Shown: one piece after another, positions 47,418-62,100 of the stretch
How positions within the stretch are numbered: the stretch's first letter is position 1
Layout: each line of letters opens with the position of its first letter
The notes under the pieces: generated by a model
The model's database searches: none
Told to the model about the DNA's origin: nothing
What the model saw: only the letters and a program-made list of their open reading frames with translations
Assembly (NCBI GenBank): GCA_033980235.1
Contig: CM067075.1
Location: 1,463,167-1,527,166, forward strand
Source of the DNA: Diadema setosum
Taxonomy: Eukaryota > Echinodermata > Echinoidea > Diadematoida > Diadematidae
Direction: 5' to 3'
Length of the DNA: 64,000 bases
Position numbers and translations under genes: made by a program

Positions 47418-47706
47418 GATAGATAGATAGATTAACAGATAGATAGATAGACAGGTGGGTAGACAGGTAGATTGATTGATAGGTAAAAGACAGATATATT
47501 AATGTATTGGTAGGCAGTGAGATAGGTATATAGATAAATAGATAGAATAATAGACAAATACGTGCATGGGGAGATGGATAGATAGACAGGTGATAGATAA
47601 ATAGATAGGCAGATAGGAAGGTGGGTAGGTATATAGGTAGGTAGGTAGGTAGGTAGGTAGGTAGGTAGATAGATAGGTAGGTAGATGGACAGATGGACAG
47701 ATGGAC
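47418..47706. repeat. GATA/GGTA tetranucleotide tract
   Basis: Interrupted GATA repeats run to a purer GGTA block at about 47621-47667 and end in GGACAGAT words. The Tyr-Leu-Pro-rich frames on the minus strand are artefacts. Confidence 0.85.
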
Positions 47707-49220
47707 AAGAAGAAGAGGCGAAGTTCAGTATAGTTTTTTTTTGCGGCATGTCAACATTACTAAATAGTTTGTGTTTAGACAGAATGTGATAGGACTTCAT
47801 CACTTTAAGCCATTAAAAATGAAGCTGCGACATATTTTGACCACTGCCTGCTTGTGTTTAATGCATAATATAAACGTTTGATTTAGTTACATTAATTCTA
47901 GATGACTATATTATTCTGGAAATATGTTTCTTTTTCTCGAGGTGACCACCAAAGACCAAAGGCTGATATTTATTTAAACATCAGTTACTAAGTTTCTCAG
48001 GACAGAATCCTAACGATAACGTGAATATAAAGTGTCATCAATCTTCTATCTGTAAAAAAAAAAACAAATGACATAATTTTATTGCATTCTGACGTCTTTA
48101 TTCGTAGAGTCAAATATTTCATGAAATAGCGATGACATATGAGATCTCTCATGCTACCGACCTTACCCTCATGTAGGCTACAAATTCATCAAAATTTGGT
48201 TTCACTGGCTTCACATTTAATATTACTCTCGCGCCATTATCTTGATAACGAAGAGTTACAATCTTTTCCAAGAGAAATAACCGAAAAAAAAATCTCCTCC
48301 ATCTAATTTCGAGATGTTTGTTTCATCGCCGAACTGCCTTGTCTCCAGCTCTCACAGGTTTAATAACCTGCCCCTGATTCATTAAAACATGCTTTTTATC
48401 AACTGCCAATGAAATTAGGGCTGTCTGCATTACATTCTTCCAAGGTCATGGTGTTGTACGGAAGAAAGGAAATTTTCGCCGTAACCAGTGCGTCATTGTC
48501 GCTGACATCAGTACAGTGTGCGTAATGATAAAATGCTATCGCTAGATTCTAGGAAAGAAACTGTGATTGGCCTTTACGTCTTGGCCACAATTTTCTCCTT
48601 TTATTTTCTTGGTTTCTATGGTTATGGTAGCGTCCCTAAATCCCTACCATTCACTTACTCTTCATTGTAGATTTCAAGTTCGTCGTAAATTATACGGCAA
48701 ACATTAATTTACTCTAATGTTCTTATCTTGCATGTTTACGAGAGCGCAAGGTGACCGAAGCTCGTTTGAATGTTCAGCTACAGCAGACAGCTACTGATAG
48801 TCGAGACCAACAGATTTGTATCTCCTCTGTATAATCTCAAGTGTCTTCTATGATACTATATTATGATGTCATCATTGACGTCATCCCTTATCCAATCCAA
48901 TCTTCTCTTCTGAATTCTCAGAAAGAATAACAAACCGAAACAAAAACGTATACAATTCCACAATTTGGGGGAACTCGGTCGCTTCTGATTTCAAAGAATA
49001 ACTGATAAAGAACCATAAGAAATAATGTATCAAAGCCTGAACATCAAAGCACACATACTTGCTTCAGATAAATCAGTTATTGCAGAACAAGGCTAGATTA
49101 AAGACACTGACCGCTTGTCACAATATATGCCTGTCGCAAACGTGACAAACACCTCGAGCATGCAAACACCGTGGCAATGGATTAATTTATCATACTCCCT
49201 TTTTTCCTATGAACAAATAC

Positions 49221-49224
<4 letters not shown>

Positions 49225-49270
<46 letters not shown>

Positions 49271-49276
49271 CACACT
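49225..49276. repeat. (AC)n microsatellite
   Basis: AC run of about 50 bp with one G interruption. Confidence 0.95.
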
Positions 49277-50552
49277 CTCTCACTCTCTTACACACACTAT
49301 GGCAGTGCTAATATTTCAGGAAAAAAAAATACAGCCGTCCTCAGTCAAAGATAAGACCTCGTGGGGGTAAGCTCAAGGCCGACCCTCCGCTGACCCGTTC
49401 TCATTGAATGGCGCCAAATTCTGAGTGTTTTCTAAAACACCCCATGGGGGAAAAAGCAAGGGATCGCTTATAAGAAACTTACACTTTTTGTGATAGGTTC
49501 AATGACCTTATTGCTCATAATGCATTCATGATGCAAGCAACAGCATCACCCCCCTCGATGGAGGAAAAATACACACAGTCCTTAATTCCATGTCATTCAG
49601 AACTTCAAATGGCGGAGAGCAGGGAAATTTGATACTTGAATGAAGGAGGCTCCCAAATTATTGGCGTGCGTTCACCCTCAAGAGTGACGGCACAGATTTA
49701 AAAAAAGAAAAGAAAATGAAAGAAGTGGTAATTGAATCTACACTGCCTCAGGACACATGAACAAATTTGGCCGAAATTGCGGTAAGCAATTACATTAAAA
49801 CATCTCTGTCTGTCTATGTGATGGAATATCTAAATTACATACCTACGTACATACACACATACATACATACACACACATAACGCACACACACGTACAAACA
49901 TACAATCATACATGTAGACCGTAATGTAAAAAATATGTGTGTGTGTGTGTGTGCGTGCGTGCCCGAGCTTTTTTCAATGCATTTGTATGTGTTTGTGGAA
50001 GCGGACCTTTAACTTAATTTAGATTCAATGAGTACATAATTTGTTTCTATATCAATACATTTTATCTTAAATTAATGAATTTGTGTATAAATTGTTCAAG
50101 GACATCTGTATTGTTCGAAACGATATCATGTTTTTCTTCATCTTTCGATGAACGATGAACGTCGTGCGTTGTCTCGGTTTAAATGAATGTCACAATACAA
50201 TCGTAAAAACCTATTTTGATAGAGATTCTGTTATAAGAATCTGCACCAGAAATAATAATGACCGACTCTTTTATTACCTTTGTACCTTTTTACTAACCTT
50301 TACCTTTGTTCCCCTTAACCCTCATGGGATTATCTTTTCCTTTTTTGCTTTTTTTTTCTATTTATTTCTCTTCTTTAACTCTCTATTTTTTTGTTCAATT
50401 TAAACTCTTTGTCCATCCGTAACAGTGTGATTTTGTTATCAAAAATACATGTTATATCAATGCCATGTAATATTCCATGTAACTGTCTGGTATAAGATGT
50501 CTAAGGCCAGACAAATCATCCGGTTTTCCTCCTGTTTCTCCCCTGTCTTTCT

Positions 50553-50655
50553 CGGTCTGTTTGTCTGTCTGTCTGTCTGTCTATCTCTCTCCCTCTCTCT
50601 CTCTCTTTCTATCTATCTATCTATCTATCTATCTATCCATCCATCCATCTGTCTT
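50553..50655. repeat. GTCT / CT / CTAT / CCAT compound microsatellite
   Basis: Successive (GTCT)n, (CT)n, (CTAT)n and (CCAT)n blocks over about 100 bp, a stepwise chain of related pyrimidine repeats. Confidence 0.9.
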
Positions 50656-50759
50656 TCCCTCTTCCTCGTCCTCTACCTCTTCTCCTGACGTCTCTAAATT
50701 TGTGTCCCTTCGATTTTTGATTACTCAAAATATAACCTTTGGCTCTCATTATAACCAAA

Positions 50760-50760
<1 letters not shown>

Positions 50761-50800
<40 letters not shown>
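50761..50800. repeat. (CT)n microsatellite
   Basis: Nearly pure CT run of about 40 bp. Confidence 0.95.
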
Positions 50801-50801
<1 letters not shown>

Positions 50802-51130
50802 ACCAAACCTCTTTTTTTCCGCGATATTGTGTCTTCACGGAAGTCAGACCTATTTCGCACTTCCTTCGTGATATTCACTTCTGGTTTTCTTTTAAAAGCG
50901 GGAATCAAAATTCACTCTAAAAAAGTTTCTCACTTTCAAAAGGTTTTCTTTGACTTCTTGGATTAGACTTTTAACAAAGACATTTCTTAGTTCCTATACC
51001 ACGTGTGCTCCATTTGCTATTTTTGCTATACTTCTTAGTCTTCTCTCTCTTCTGTTTATTCAACAAATTTTGACATGATATTTGTCGTTTAAAATTCAAG
51101 TACTGAGTTCAAAATTATGAGTATTGTTAC

Positions 51131-51338
51131 TTAAAGGGGATGGCTAGTACCTGATCAGTGGGAATCAGTGGGAATGCTGGGGGATGATTGTTCCGATCCT
51201 TGTGGGATTCATTTGAGAGTATATTACATATATATTGTTGTGTGAAAATTATTTGCTTCAGAATGGTCTCATATTCAAGTAAAATGCAGTTTAATCACCC
51301 CGCCACTGTACAGGCATGCTAACCTGGAAACATTAAGG
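51131..51338. mobile_element. TTAA-ended MITE, family A, single arm plus loop
   Basis: TTAAAGGGGATGGCTAGTAC followed by CTGATCAGTGGGAATCAGTG and CAGAATGGTCTCATATTCAA matches the left arm of the full copy at 29259-29623 at about 90%. The end of the segment, GCTAACCTGGAAACATTAAG near 51319, matches the loop of that copy in inverse orientation. The second arm is missing, so the element is truncated after its loop. Confidence 0.8.
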
Positions 51339-52801
51339 ACATTTGTGATGATATGAATATTATAATGACAAGACTGTAACAAGTTTGCTGATATTGACTA
51401 TGTGTAAGTTTTGTTTATTGTCTGGTTTATTATGGGAAACCGCAAGATTGCTTCATTTATTAGATTTAGCTTATTTCATGTAAACCTGGCACCTGTTGCA
51501 CAAACACTACCAACATTGTCACTGCTGTTTATCAACCTTCATTTTGTCCGTTTATCCAGAAGAGCGATTATCATTCTAAGCAGTGTACGTAAGCAGATGT
51601 TTGAATCGTACATCATTTCTTCAGTGCGAACAAGTTATGGGAAACTGTACCAAGATGCGTCGACGCTCGTCATGTAAGCTTGATTTGGCTTGAAACCTAA
51701 TGCACATTATCATAGTTAAACGTGAATGTACGTAAATGCAAGAGGCTGTAACGTTCAGAGGTACACAGTGCTTTGGTGTATACGGTGCGCTTTAAACATT
51801 ATTTGTCTACCGGCAGGCACACGCCAGTCCTATATCTGAATTCTATCCTTTGATATTGGGAAAGAACTTAATCACGTATAGAGGCATGCCAAGGTGGTGG
51901 CGCCATTGTGTTTTCCCTACGGAAACTTCAATAAATAAGGGCAGCATAATTTCTGCGACGGTTGTTCAGTGTGTGACTTTGGTTCTTTTATTTCTTTTGT
52001 TGTTTTTTCTTTTCGTTATCGAGGTTTACTTGTTTTGATTTGGTCATTTTCGTTACTACTCCCTCCCCCCCCCCCCAAAAAAAAGTGGGTTGATGATGTT
52101 CTGTTTTTTTTTCTTCGTTGTTTCCTTTCTTTCATTATCAAAACATTCGAAATTAATAATGTTGATTTGTAATGTATACAAACACACCCTTCTAAAACAT
52201 GCCTACATTGTCTGAAACATGTAATGGTTCTCAAAGGATCAAGAGAAGGTTGAGCATACACAAATCATCTCCCCTAGATCGGCTCCACACACTGACAAGT
52301 CGTATACCGATGGCTTGGTGTCAATGTACGAAGAATAAACTCATTTCACCGGATACGTAACTAGTTGGCAGAAGCAAGTTAATCTAATCCTACACTTTTC
52401 AAATCGAATTCTTCTCTTCTCCATTGCAAACATGGAAGGGTAGCAGTAATATTTCAAGATGTCTATAGATGATTTCATTTCCACCCACAATATGGTTATA
52501 TTCACAGAATAGGCTTTATCCTCCCCTTGTTTTTCTATCCTATTACGTCACTGCCTGGCTTCGATAAGTTGTTTATCGATAACAAGTCTGGATGCCGTTT
52601 TGTTACTTGAGTAAACTGCATATGATTCAACCCAAAGATTGCATTTTCAGTAATCCGTTCATGCACTCCACTGATACAGAAAAAAACCCAAACAAACATG
52701 AGAAATACAATGCTCAAAGGAAATTCAATCATATCGTCTGCTTTTAATGCACACACACACACACACACACACACCCTCACATACACACCAAACCCATACC
52801 T

Positions 52802-52846
<45 letters not shown>

Positions 52847-53766
52847 ACATATATATGTATGTGTGTATATATGAACGCATAAGTATAGGAAACAAAGTAA
52901 ATAGCGTTAACTTTGTCACAAGATAACCTATGGTTATCAATCGTTGCATATGTAGGCAAATCATTGCCATGCCCTGAAATGTCACATGGAATTCAGTTTC
53001 CAAAAAGAAGCGGACAAGTCCCTATTGTCGCTCTCATTTGATAACTTTAATAGGTGATAAAATCAGTTTTCTATTTATGCTGCCTAGCAAGATAATAATT
53101 ATACTGAAACTCTGCATGTGAAAGTATATCTTAAATCACACAGATACAAAATAAATGGCTATTATCGTCACTTCTAAACCACTCATATCCGCCTCAATTT
53201 CTTCGATAGTGATTATTCGAGAGTCTCAGTTATTAATTGCAACACTTGGGTTCTACTTAAAGGAGTGGAACAACCCCTTTATCTCAGACAATTATTGTTG
53301 CTCTCTTTTGTTTCGACGATTAATCATTACACTCTTCCAGATATACAGACAGTAATCTGACTGCCCATTTGTCACTTCAATTTGTTTTCTCCTTGTTTAA
53401 AGAAACACAACACAAAAAAGCAAAGAAAGAAAATCAGTGACGTTATTACCTTTAAGGAGGAATAAGATCGAATTTTCTTCAATTGAAGAATATTCACACC
53501 TAAACCTTCACCCCTCTGCTTAATATTCTCTTGCTTCCAAGATCGAATATGCTGGAAAATAGTTTGCCGAGACAACATGAAAAGATGAAAAGGGCCAATC
53601 TCAATATGTGATTTGAATTGAATTGAATTGAATAGAATATCTTACTGTGATCATAGTAACTCCAAAATTGAAGAAATAACGTTTTTGTATAAACTAACCC
53701 ATTGAGGCATGCCAACTATTTCCGTATAGTAAAGGATTATACCTTAGCACATTAGCTAGTTCCGGT
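51339..53766. other. No gene seen; compound microsatellite and ATTGA tail
   Basis: An (AC)n run at 52750-52774 is followed by (AT)n at 52804-52842. A (GAATT)n/(ATTGA)n word near 53613-53637 could be the simple tail of a CR1-like element, but no coding remnant precedes it. A poly-C/poly-A run lies near 52065-52085. Confidence 0.5.
52750..52842. repeat. (AC)n and (AT)n compound microsatellite
   Basis: An AC run of about 24 bp, a 30 bp spacer, then an AT run of about 38 bp. Confidence 0.9.
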
Positions 53767-54150
53767 CAAAGGCATTGTTTACCATTTGCAGACCAAGCAA
53801 AAATCCAGCTTCAGTGCTTCAAAATAGTTGTAAAATGTGAGTTGGTGATAGAAACTACAGTTGTAGAAAAAGTTAATCAGTATAATCAATATTAAATATT
53901 GTTTGATATGCAAAATGTGATCAATAGTTAGAATAAGATTGTTTCTAGACTAAACCGTCTACAGTTATGGTTTTAATAGTGAGAAACTATTGCTATCTCC
54001 ATATATTTTAGGCTTTATTCCAAATATTTTATAGGGCAGGATGATTTGTGACACAAGTGACCTACACATAATATGCATCAAATGTGATAACTCAAACATT
54101 TTTATTTAAATCACTGCTCCCAATCAGCCAATGGTAAACAGTACCTTTAA
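53767..54150. mobile_element. TTAA-ended MITE, family C
   Basis: The left end TCAAAGGCATTGTTTACCAT is mirrored by the right end, which on the minus strand reads TTAAAGGTACTGTTTACCAT then TGGC. The right boundary is an intact TTAA at 54147-54150 and the left has decayed to TCAA. The AT-rich interior has no open frame. The TTAAAGG start is shared with families A and B, but the rest differs. Confidence 0.7.
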
Positions 54151-55796
54151 CATGATATTCATATCACATTTAATCATTATTCTTTTTTTTTTTACGTTGA
54201 CTGCAGAATATGACGTTACATTCAATAACTGTCAAATGCAATTAGAACAACTAGAATTTCTCCTCTTTTGAGCGAATGTCACTTTCGTAAAAACTGAAAG
54301 AAAGCATGAGCACATAATTACCTTTCTATGAAAAAGAAATATCATTCCTCTTTTTAGTCGTTTCAGCTTTGTTTCTTTGCCAACTACACTCTTTTTGAAC
54401 GTATATGGAACCTTCAGTTATAAGTAGATGAGTCGAAATCTTGATATCGAATGGAAACTATTGTGATCAGGACTTCACATGCCCCCAACTGTATTCACAT
54501 TCTACTGAATGTATTCGAGAAAAGCACTAATCTTATTACAGTAATTTAAAGTGACTCTCTGGAAAAAAAAAAGCCCAGAAGCCTTCCGACTATATGTAAA
54601 TGTTCAGGGTTGTAGAAATTCACCCCATCGAAAAACATCGAGCCCTAAATTTCTGATTCGTCTTTGATCTAATTAAGCAATTGTGCACTTTTGTCATTCC
54701 ATCGCAGTTTTCAGCCCGAACGAACCGAGTGAATCGCATTATTCTCAAGCATAGCATCTCCTCAGCATTGGATATAACATGTGGTAAGCCATGCTACCAT
54801 TAAAAAAAAAAAAAACACGTCAAAGAAAGACAGAACATCATGAAGTGAGAATGCTTAGCCGAGTCATTTACCTTCCTTAGCCGTTTTGTTAAAAAAAAAA
54901 TGTCTGTGATTTTGCGGGATGGACTGGGTATTGTAGGGTGTTGATGAACTCATGTTTCATGCATTTTCATTTGTCTTTAGCGAAAAAGAAAATGTCAGGT
55001 GTGTGTGTGTGTGTGTGTGTGTGTGTTTCCTCTGAATAGGAAACGTTATTCTACATATCTTTTCATTGCTTTTTTATTTTACATTAAAAAGCTTCCCACA
55101 AACGAAATTTTGATTATTTTCAAAGGGAAAATACACCTTGACACATACATATAGATTATTCCCTAACTATTCATGGAACGAGCATATGCTCATCGAGTTT
55201 ACTCCTGAGTTAAGAACTGATATCTCTAAAAATACTTTTTATTAACGCATGTATTTGTAAGGAAGGCTTGGACAATTGGACCGCAATACATCTCCTCTAA
55301 AATAGACCGATAAATTCTTTTGAGATGACTTTATACGCTGGTATAGATTGCTTGTAACCGTGTGACATTTTACTTTTTCTTTGCCATCACTAACAGTAAC
55401 AAACGCAGAGATTGAAAATAAGAATTAACTGGGTCTACAAAGTTTATAACCCCCCCCCCCCAGAAATCCAGTCACATAAATATTATAATTTTAACATGCG
55501 AGCATAATTGGAGTAGTTATAATGCAAGCGTTAAGTCATTTTTCTTAATAAAAAAAAAAATCACATTTTCAGTGTCGTTTCTAAAAAAAAAAAAAAAAGT
55601 ACCATATACTCACATGTCGTTGGCATCTAGGGAACACAGGATTTTCAATTTTTAAATCACTCTTTCCAAACTTTAGAGAAGACAGTCAACTGAGCAAAAT
55701 GCATGAATTAATTGAAGATTAACGAAACAAAACTCTACAAATCGACGTACTCTTCTTTTCGTTCATGCTATTACAGTACTGCATTTTTATCATATA
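54151..55796. other. No gene seen
   Basis: AT-rich DNA with a short (GT)n run at 54999-55027 and several poly-A and poly-C runs (54561, 54799, 54890, 55449, 55549, 55583). No exon is recognised. Confidence 0.55.
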
Positions 55797-56192
55797 TCAA
55801 AGGGATGGTACAGTTTTGATTGGGCTGGGGCTTCAGGTTTCCAACGTTTTTCAATAATTTTTTTTTCTAGATAAATAGAAACCATTTAAAAAATGTGAAA
55901 GAGCCTGTAAGTGTAAGAGGAATTCAAAATTTATTTCATTAACTTTGGTTTTGAAATGGCTAATTAAAAAAAGGAAGCGATCCTAATAAAAGGTGGGGCC
56001 CACCTTTTACAAGGATTGCATAATTTTACTTTGTTTTTGGATATCTCAGCCATTTCAAAACCAATTTTTATCAAATACACTTTCTGTTAGAATTGCGTGC
56101 TCTTTAATATTTCATGGAGTGGTTTCTAAGTATCTTGCAAAAATTTTAAAGGCGGGATCCTCATCCCAGACAATAATATATCATCCCTTTAA
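55797..56192. mobile_element. TTAA-ended MITE, family B copy 3
   Basis: The left end TCAAAGGGATGGTACAGTTT is mirrored by the right end ATATATCATCCCTTTAA at 56176-56192. The internal words GAGGAATTCAAAAT, TTGGTTTTGAAATGGCT and the centre AAAGGTGGGGCCCACCTTTT match the copies at 5012 and 28138. The 20 bp centre is a perfect palindrome here, and this copy and that at 5012 retain both arms. Confidence 0.8.
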
Positions 56193-59100
56193 GGTATGTA
56201 AACGATTGAATGTTCTCACATGTGCATAAAATTGCCTTTCAAATAATTATTTCACTGGAATGATGCTCATTTCATTGTTTGAAATTGAATGGCAGCTAGA
56301 GAGTCGTTGTCTTCTCGTCTGAATAGTTAGGTCAATCACCGAACACTGCAGATTTGTTCATGATTGTATTCTGACATAAAAGTTTACGTCATGTAAGCGC
56401 AGACATGTATTAATTAAAGATATGCCGGTACCTTCTGAATTATTGAAGTAATGCAGGCATTAACCCTCCGTTCGCTTTGAGTGTCTATCGGCAGAGAAAA
56501 GCCCATAGCATTATACACACTAACCAAGGTAGATGGCACAGAAAGGCTTACGGCATGTAAGGTATTTTACCAGTCATTTCCTCTGACATCTGATATGCGA
56601 ATTGTACAATGACCTACTGCACCTCGTCTGACTCCCTGTATATTCCGCCTTTATTACAATCCGCTGGACTACGTCACCTTCTATGTTACATAATAATATC
56701 ATTCTAATTGACTACAACTAACTACGATTATTATAGCTTCTTTTCTCCGTACCAATGTTAACAACAGTCTGGTCATTTTCAAAAGAACCCACATTCTTAA
56801 TGATTTTTTTTTTGTATTGTACTCATTATCATGTGGTTTCTATTTACTGACTAGCAGACGTGGCAGACGAAATGAACAATGCTAAGGCAACATCCTATAT
56901 AATATAGAGCAAGCTTTACTGCCTGAAATTGTGTGGCTCATAATGAATGTTGTAATAACTTCTACGTAATATAAATGTACTTGCTTTGAAATCTAATCAT
57001 TCTTTTCTTAACTTCTGGTTGTAATGTTCCAGTGTAACATTTTGCCCAGTTCCACAAAATGCTATGGAAAAGAATTGTCCTTCGAGTTTATCATTGTGGA
57101 ACATACTAAACTTGACGTTTACCTACAGCAGATATAATAATAAACTCTTTTCGCCCTCAGGAATGCAATAATTGTGTATGTTATTTACATTGACAGGTAA
57201 AAGTTGCTGAAAACAGCTTATCCAGTAATATCGAGCCACTGAAGTATTAACGTGGAGAGAATGTGTGCGTCTGTCTCTTTAGGAAAAAAAAAAAGAAGAA
57301 AAAAAGGTAGTTTCAAATGATGGGTCTTGAAATGATGGCGAAAATCGTGCTAAACAGAAACCTGAACAAGATAAATCCCTTTATCGTGTAAACACTGACA
57401 GTTTCAATCTCACAACTTAAGGGGATGTGAGACAACAGGAGGCGTTGCTTTATATGTTTGACATATGCTAGACAAAAAGAAAAGACATAACATTTATCAC
57501 GATCTGATACCAAATATCTTTATTAGAGCGCGGTTTATCTCAAAGAATTTATTGTATTCTTTGTACAACCCCCCCCCCCCCACACACACACACATACACA
57601 CACACAAATGTGTATCCCTTCTTGAAAAAAAAAATGGGGAAGCTGGGGAGACCCATCGTTTATCAGATGACTCTGATATTGATTAACCTTCAAGAAAATT
57701 ATTCCAGTTTAGCCTTTGAAAAATCCAATAGTCTGGCACGTCTGTTGTGATACATTCATAAAACCTGTATGATCCCTCGATCACAAACAAACAATGAAAA
57801 TGATAAACTTGGTTGAAGTATACACCGAGACATCTTGTAGTCCGGAAAGACCCATATGTTAAAGTTAACTGTCCATTCAGTTGGTATTCCGTTACATTTG
57901 TGCCCCTGCGAAATCCAAAGTATTTATTTTACACTGATTTTAGAAAAATTCTCACCTGAAGAATAAAACAAACAAGCAAATAAGTGTTTTAAAAAAGACA
58001 TTTTGACATGAATATGCGATATAGCCTACGAAAATTGGAGTGTTCTTCCCTGTCAGAAAAAAAAAAAGCAAACTGCTTCTGAGCTTGTTAGCATTTTCTA
58101 ATCAAAATGATCAAGGTTTTAAAGAATTGACCATATACATCAACAAAATGGAAATGAAATGCAGATTGATATACCATGGATGAGCTTCTTCCGAAATATG
58201 CAAGGAAAATTTCAATACCTATCCTGGCGTGGTATTTCTCCAATTCCATAACCTCTCTTTGCAGAACTCTCATTATATCGCTTATGTTTATTGAACAACA
58301 TCAGCTATGCTCGTTACAGATCGAAGACAAGTCTGAATAAATTACTGAAGATATAAGTAAAAAAAAAAGAAAGAAAGAAAAGAAGATTGTTCATTCCGTT
58401 GGTTCAGCTTCAAATATGTATGTCATATTCTTTTCCGTAGTGTGCCATATTATTTTGATTTAATCAATTTAACCAGAGACCCCCAAAATTAATTGCTTTT
58501 CCTTACTGGAAATCCACCTGCATGGCAAACTATCCAGCGGTGTTGTTGACTTTTCTATGTAAATAAAAAAGCAAAAAAAAAATGTTTCTTTTAATTACTT
58601 TAATATGATAGGTTTTCTGTATTCAAATGGACTTACCACACGGACAAAAAAGTAAAATATATTCATAAGTGTGTTAAAGGAGCTGTATAATACAAATTTG
58701 CGTGTTGATTTGTGTTCATTTATGATACCCTCAACATTTATATCCAAATTAATATATAATATATTGCATATATTTTCAGATAATTTTCTTCTATTTTTCT
58801 TCAGATTACTAGGATACGCCTTCAAAAATAAACAAACTAACAAACGACCGATCTTCTAAACCAAACTTCTGCCAGTCACACCATCTACCAATCCATACTA
58901 AAGTATCCATTATGATCAAGAAAAGACATTATCTGATTATAGGGAAACATACAAGTAAAGGTCAGTCTAGGGGAAAGTACATTCCAATGTATTTTGTTAT
59001 AAAATCATATTGGTACTTTACCACTGATTGACAGATGATGTTACTAGCAGAATCTTGGTTTGGGTTTGTTATTCATTTATCTGTTTTGTGTATCCAAGCA

Positions 59101-62100
59101 ACCGGAAGAAAAAAAAAAACTTAGTAGAAATATGATTATGAAATACAACACATATTCACGTATACTAGTCACGTAAGCGACGATAGGGGTATTATGAATC
59201 AATGAAAGTCAACATGGATTTGCAATGCATACTTTCTTTAATGAAAAAGTGTCAGTTTTATAGTCAAAGATTTCACGATGCCGAAGAAATTTCTGGATTG
59301 AACTTCTAACTTAGAACTAAGTTGATGTTAGTTTCCAAAAGTTAAAAACTATGTTCAGGATGGCGATGCAGTTTACTTTATAATTTTCAGACCCAAGGGT
59401 TTCACAACAGAGAATCTGGAGCATAAGCATGTCTATAACAAACATGTTATCAGTAAGTCGATGGGGAATTGTGATAATGTCATGTGATCACATTTCGAGG
59501 CAGGTCACACGTCTTACCAACTATATAACCTTCCAAGAAGAGAGAATGACGCAGGCTTGACGCATTAAAAACAAAGAAAACAGGAAAGAGAAAATGACCT
59601 AGTTTCACTGTAAACTATACATTACTTTCTTAATTGTGATGCGTTCAGCGGTCGGTGGAACGAAGTGGCCAAAAAATGCATTTTTGCTATCAAAACAATG
59701 CGGCGTTAATCACGAATCTCATCACTCGCCTTTGGATGAAAAAGATTATCGACTGCCACATTTGTTAAATGCTGACATATGGATAGTTTCCATTTATTCT
59801 GCATTTTCCCATAAAACAGAATAATCATTTCTCATGACATAACAACACTGTGTATCACACAAAATTAACAAGATAATATCTCCGTTTAATTTCCTTTGCC
59901 AGTTTTCAAAAATCAATGACACATTTTCATACAACATAAGTAATGTTAATGCGTTCTCATTCTACATGTTATATATCATTTCTTTATAATTGAATTATAT
60001 CTTGGATGTTCTGAACTGAGATTACATCGGAAATATATATTTTTTAAATTCATTTCAAGTGGCTCGAATAAAACAAAACATCTTCCCAGACACATACTGT
60101 CATACCTGAATATAATATTGATACTTCCACGTGACATTTTGTCTGCTTTTCATGCCTTTACTCTCCTCTTTCTAATAGAACACTCCTTAATGAAGACGGT
60201 GTCCCATTAAATTTACTTGTTTTTCAACGCTAATGTAGTTACATTATAACATATCTGTATGTCGGTCAAAAGCTCAAATTATTTGAACGAACAACAACCG
60301 GCATTTTGAGAAACATTGATTTTATAATTTTAACAAGTACTTATCGATCACAACATAATTACGTTGACATGGCATGTAGGAATTCTTTAAGGACTTTTTT
60401 TCCCTCTAAATATCCCCTACCTCTTTCATTAGTAAATTGTTTGCAATATAAAAAATCTCTCAAGCAATGTCAAATGTTTTATATTATTATTACGTCTATC
60501 TTTTATTACCTCCATATATTCTGAGACTGATATTAATCCCGATTTCGGAGCTAATATCTGCTTTGTTTTATCTTGAGTCAATAAAATCAAGCACATCACC
60601 CGATAATGATTGACTTTACCAGTACACCCTATCACATTAATTGCACAGGCGTATAATTCTTTATTCAGAAAGCTAATCCATTATCTCTTTAGACGCCGTG
60701 CTCTTTATTTCTTGACAGCATGGCGACTTTTAAAGTAGCTACTGGTTGTTCGTTAATGTGCATCATGTAAAGATCCAAAGAATAAAGAGTTTCCAAAACG
60801 TGCAAAGTTTGGTAAAGAGAACCTTTACAGTGACTACTTGCACACCAGGTAGGTCAACAAGATATCTCACCAAAAAACAATAAAACGGAAGGAAAACATT
60901 CTCTATACAAGAGAAATATGCCATATACCGAGGATATGGTCCGATGTAACGTACAATTTTCCACGATCGTGAAACACTAAAATATCGATGTGTTTATTGT
61001 CTTTTATTTAAACATGAGGACCGTATAGTATATTTACCTCTTCTATTGTAACACATTACTGTGCAACTCTTTTTAACCAGACGTTTTCTATGTAGCCATC
61101 TAGTATTTTGTCAGTACAATGGAACAAACGAATGCTACAAATGGCAGAACACTCTCTTGATGAACATTTGCAACAACTTGTTTGTAAAGTGCGTGTGACA
61201 ATAATAAAACATACGTATATCTTCATCCGCTTGACCTTTTTTTCTCATTTTTTTTTTGTTAATAGTAAAATCTGCATTCCACCGTGTCATACAAAATCTA
61301 CGTACATGCATCATTTGTCTCCAACTGAGACTGAAGAAAAGACATCTCGGTTACTTTACTGCAGTTGCATGTATTTATTTCTGTTTACAAGTATCTCAAA
61401 CCTCAAGATCAAGATGTTTCCAATAACAAAAACTTTGTCTTATTTGTTTTTCCTGACCAGCAGGTTGCAGTCCCTTTACATCTCAGTAACGTTTTTGCTC
61501 CATCGTCTCATGCGTTACTTTGGCAAAGTCTATCTAAAATGAATATGGGGGCACAGTAATACGAGGGAATACCATACCAGTGGTCTTATTCCAACTGTCT
61601 ACTTGTATCGTTCATGAGATATCTTCTCGTTATGTCCTAAAAATTATGATGTTGAAGCATAAAATCTATCCATTACGTATTTCTGGGCATGTTGATAATA
61701 ATTTCTTCAGCAATATCACGAGGCCAACTGGTATTTCAAAAGTCATGGGTATTCAAACTAAAATCTAATTTGTCCTGGTTCAATTATTTTTTTTTTTGTT
61801 TCGATATTTGCCCGACCATTAAATTTCAAAACAAAATAATCCTTTCATCGGATAATTTGTAACAGCATTACTGCGGCATATTCGTTTACATGTCGTGGTT
61901 GTTGTTGTTGCTTTTGTTCTTGTGTGGATTTGAGGGGCCAAGTTTTATTTCAAATAGTTGCTTCTGCATTTCACGAATACTCTGACTTACATCTTGTCTC
62001 AGACCAAATAGAGGACGTTCGTCGATAGTCAATTAAACTCATACATTTTCATCATAGAAATGGTATCGATTTATCTCTTCTAAAGGTCACGTGGTGGCGT

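Larger units (their letters stand above)
47707..51130. other. No gene seen over about 3.4 kb
   Basis: The stretch holds microsatellites (listed) and AT-rich sequence, with TGACGTCA at 48876-48883 and an interrupted (ACAT)/(AC) tract at 49850-49910. T-rich sequence covers 50330-50400. Confidence 0.5.

Noticed and set aside
61108..61542. 144-codon plus-strand frame
   Set aside because: Composition matches AT-rich random translation, T-rich tracts give the Phe/Leu stretches, and no motif is present.
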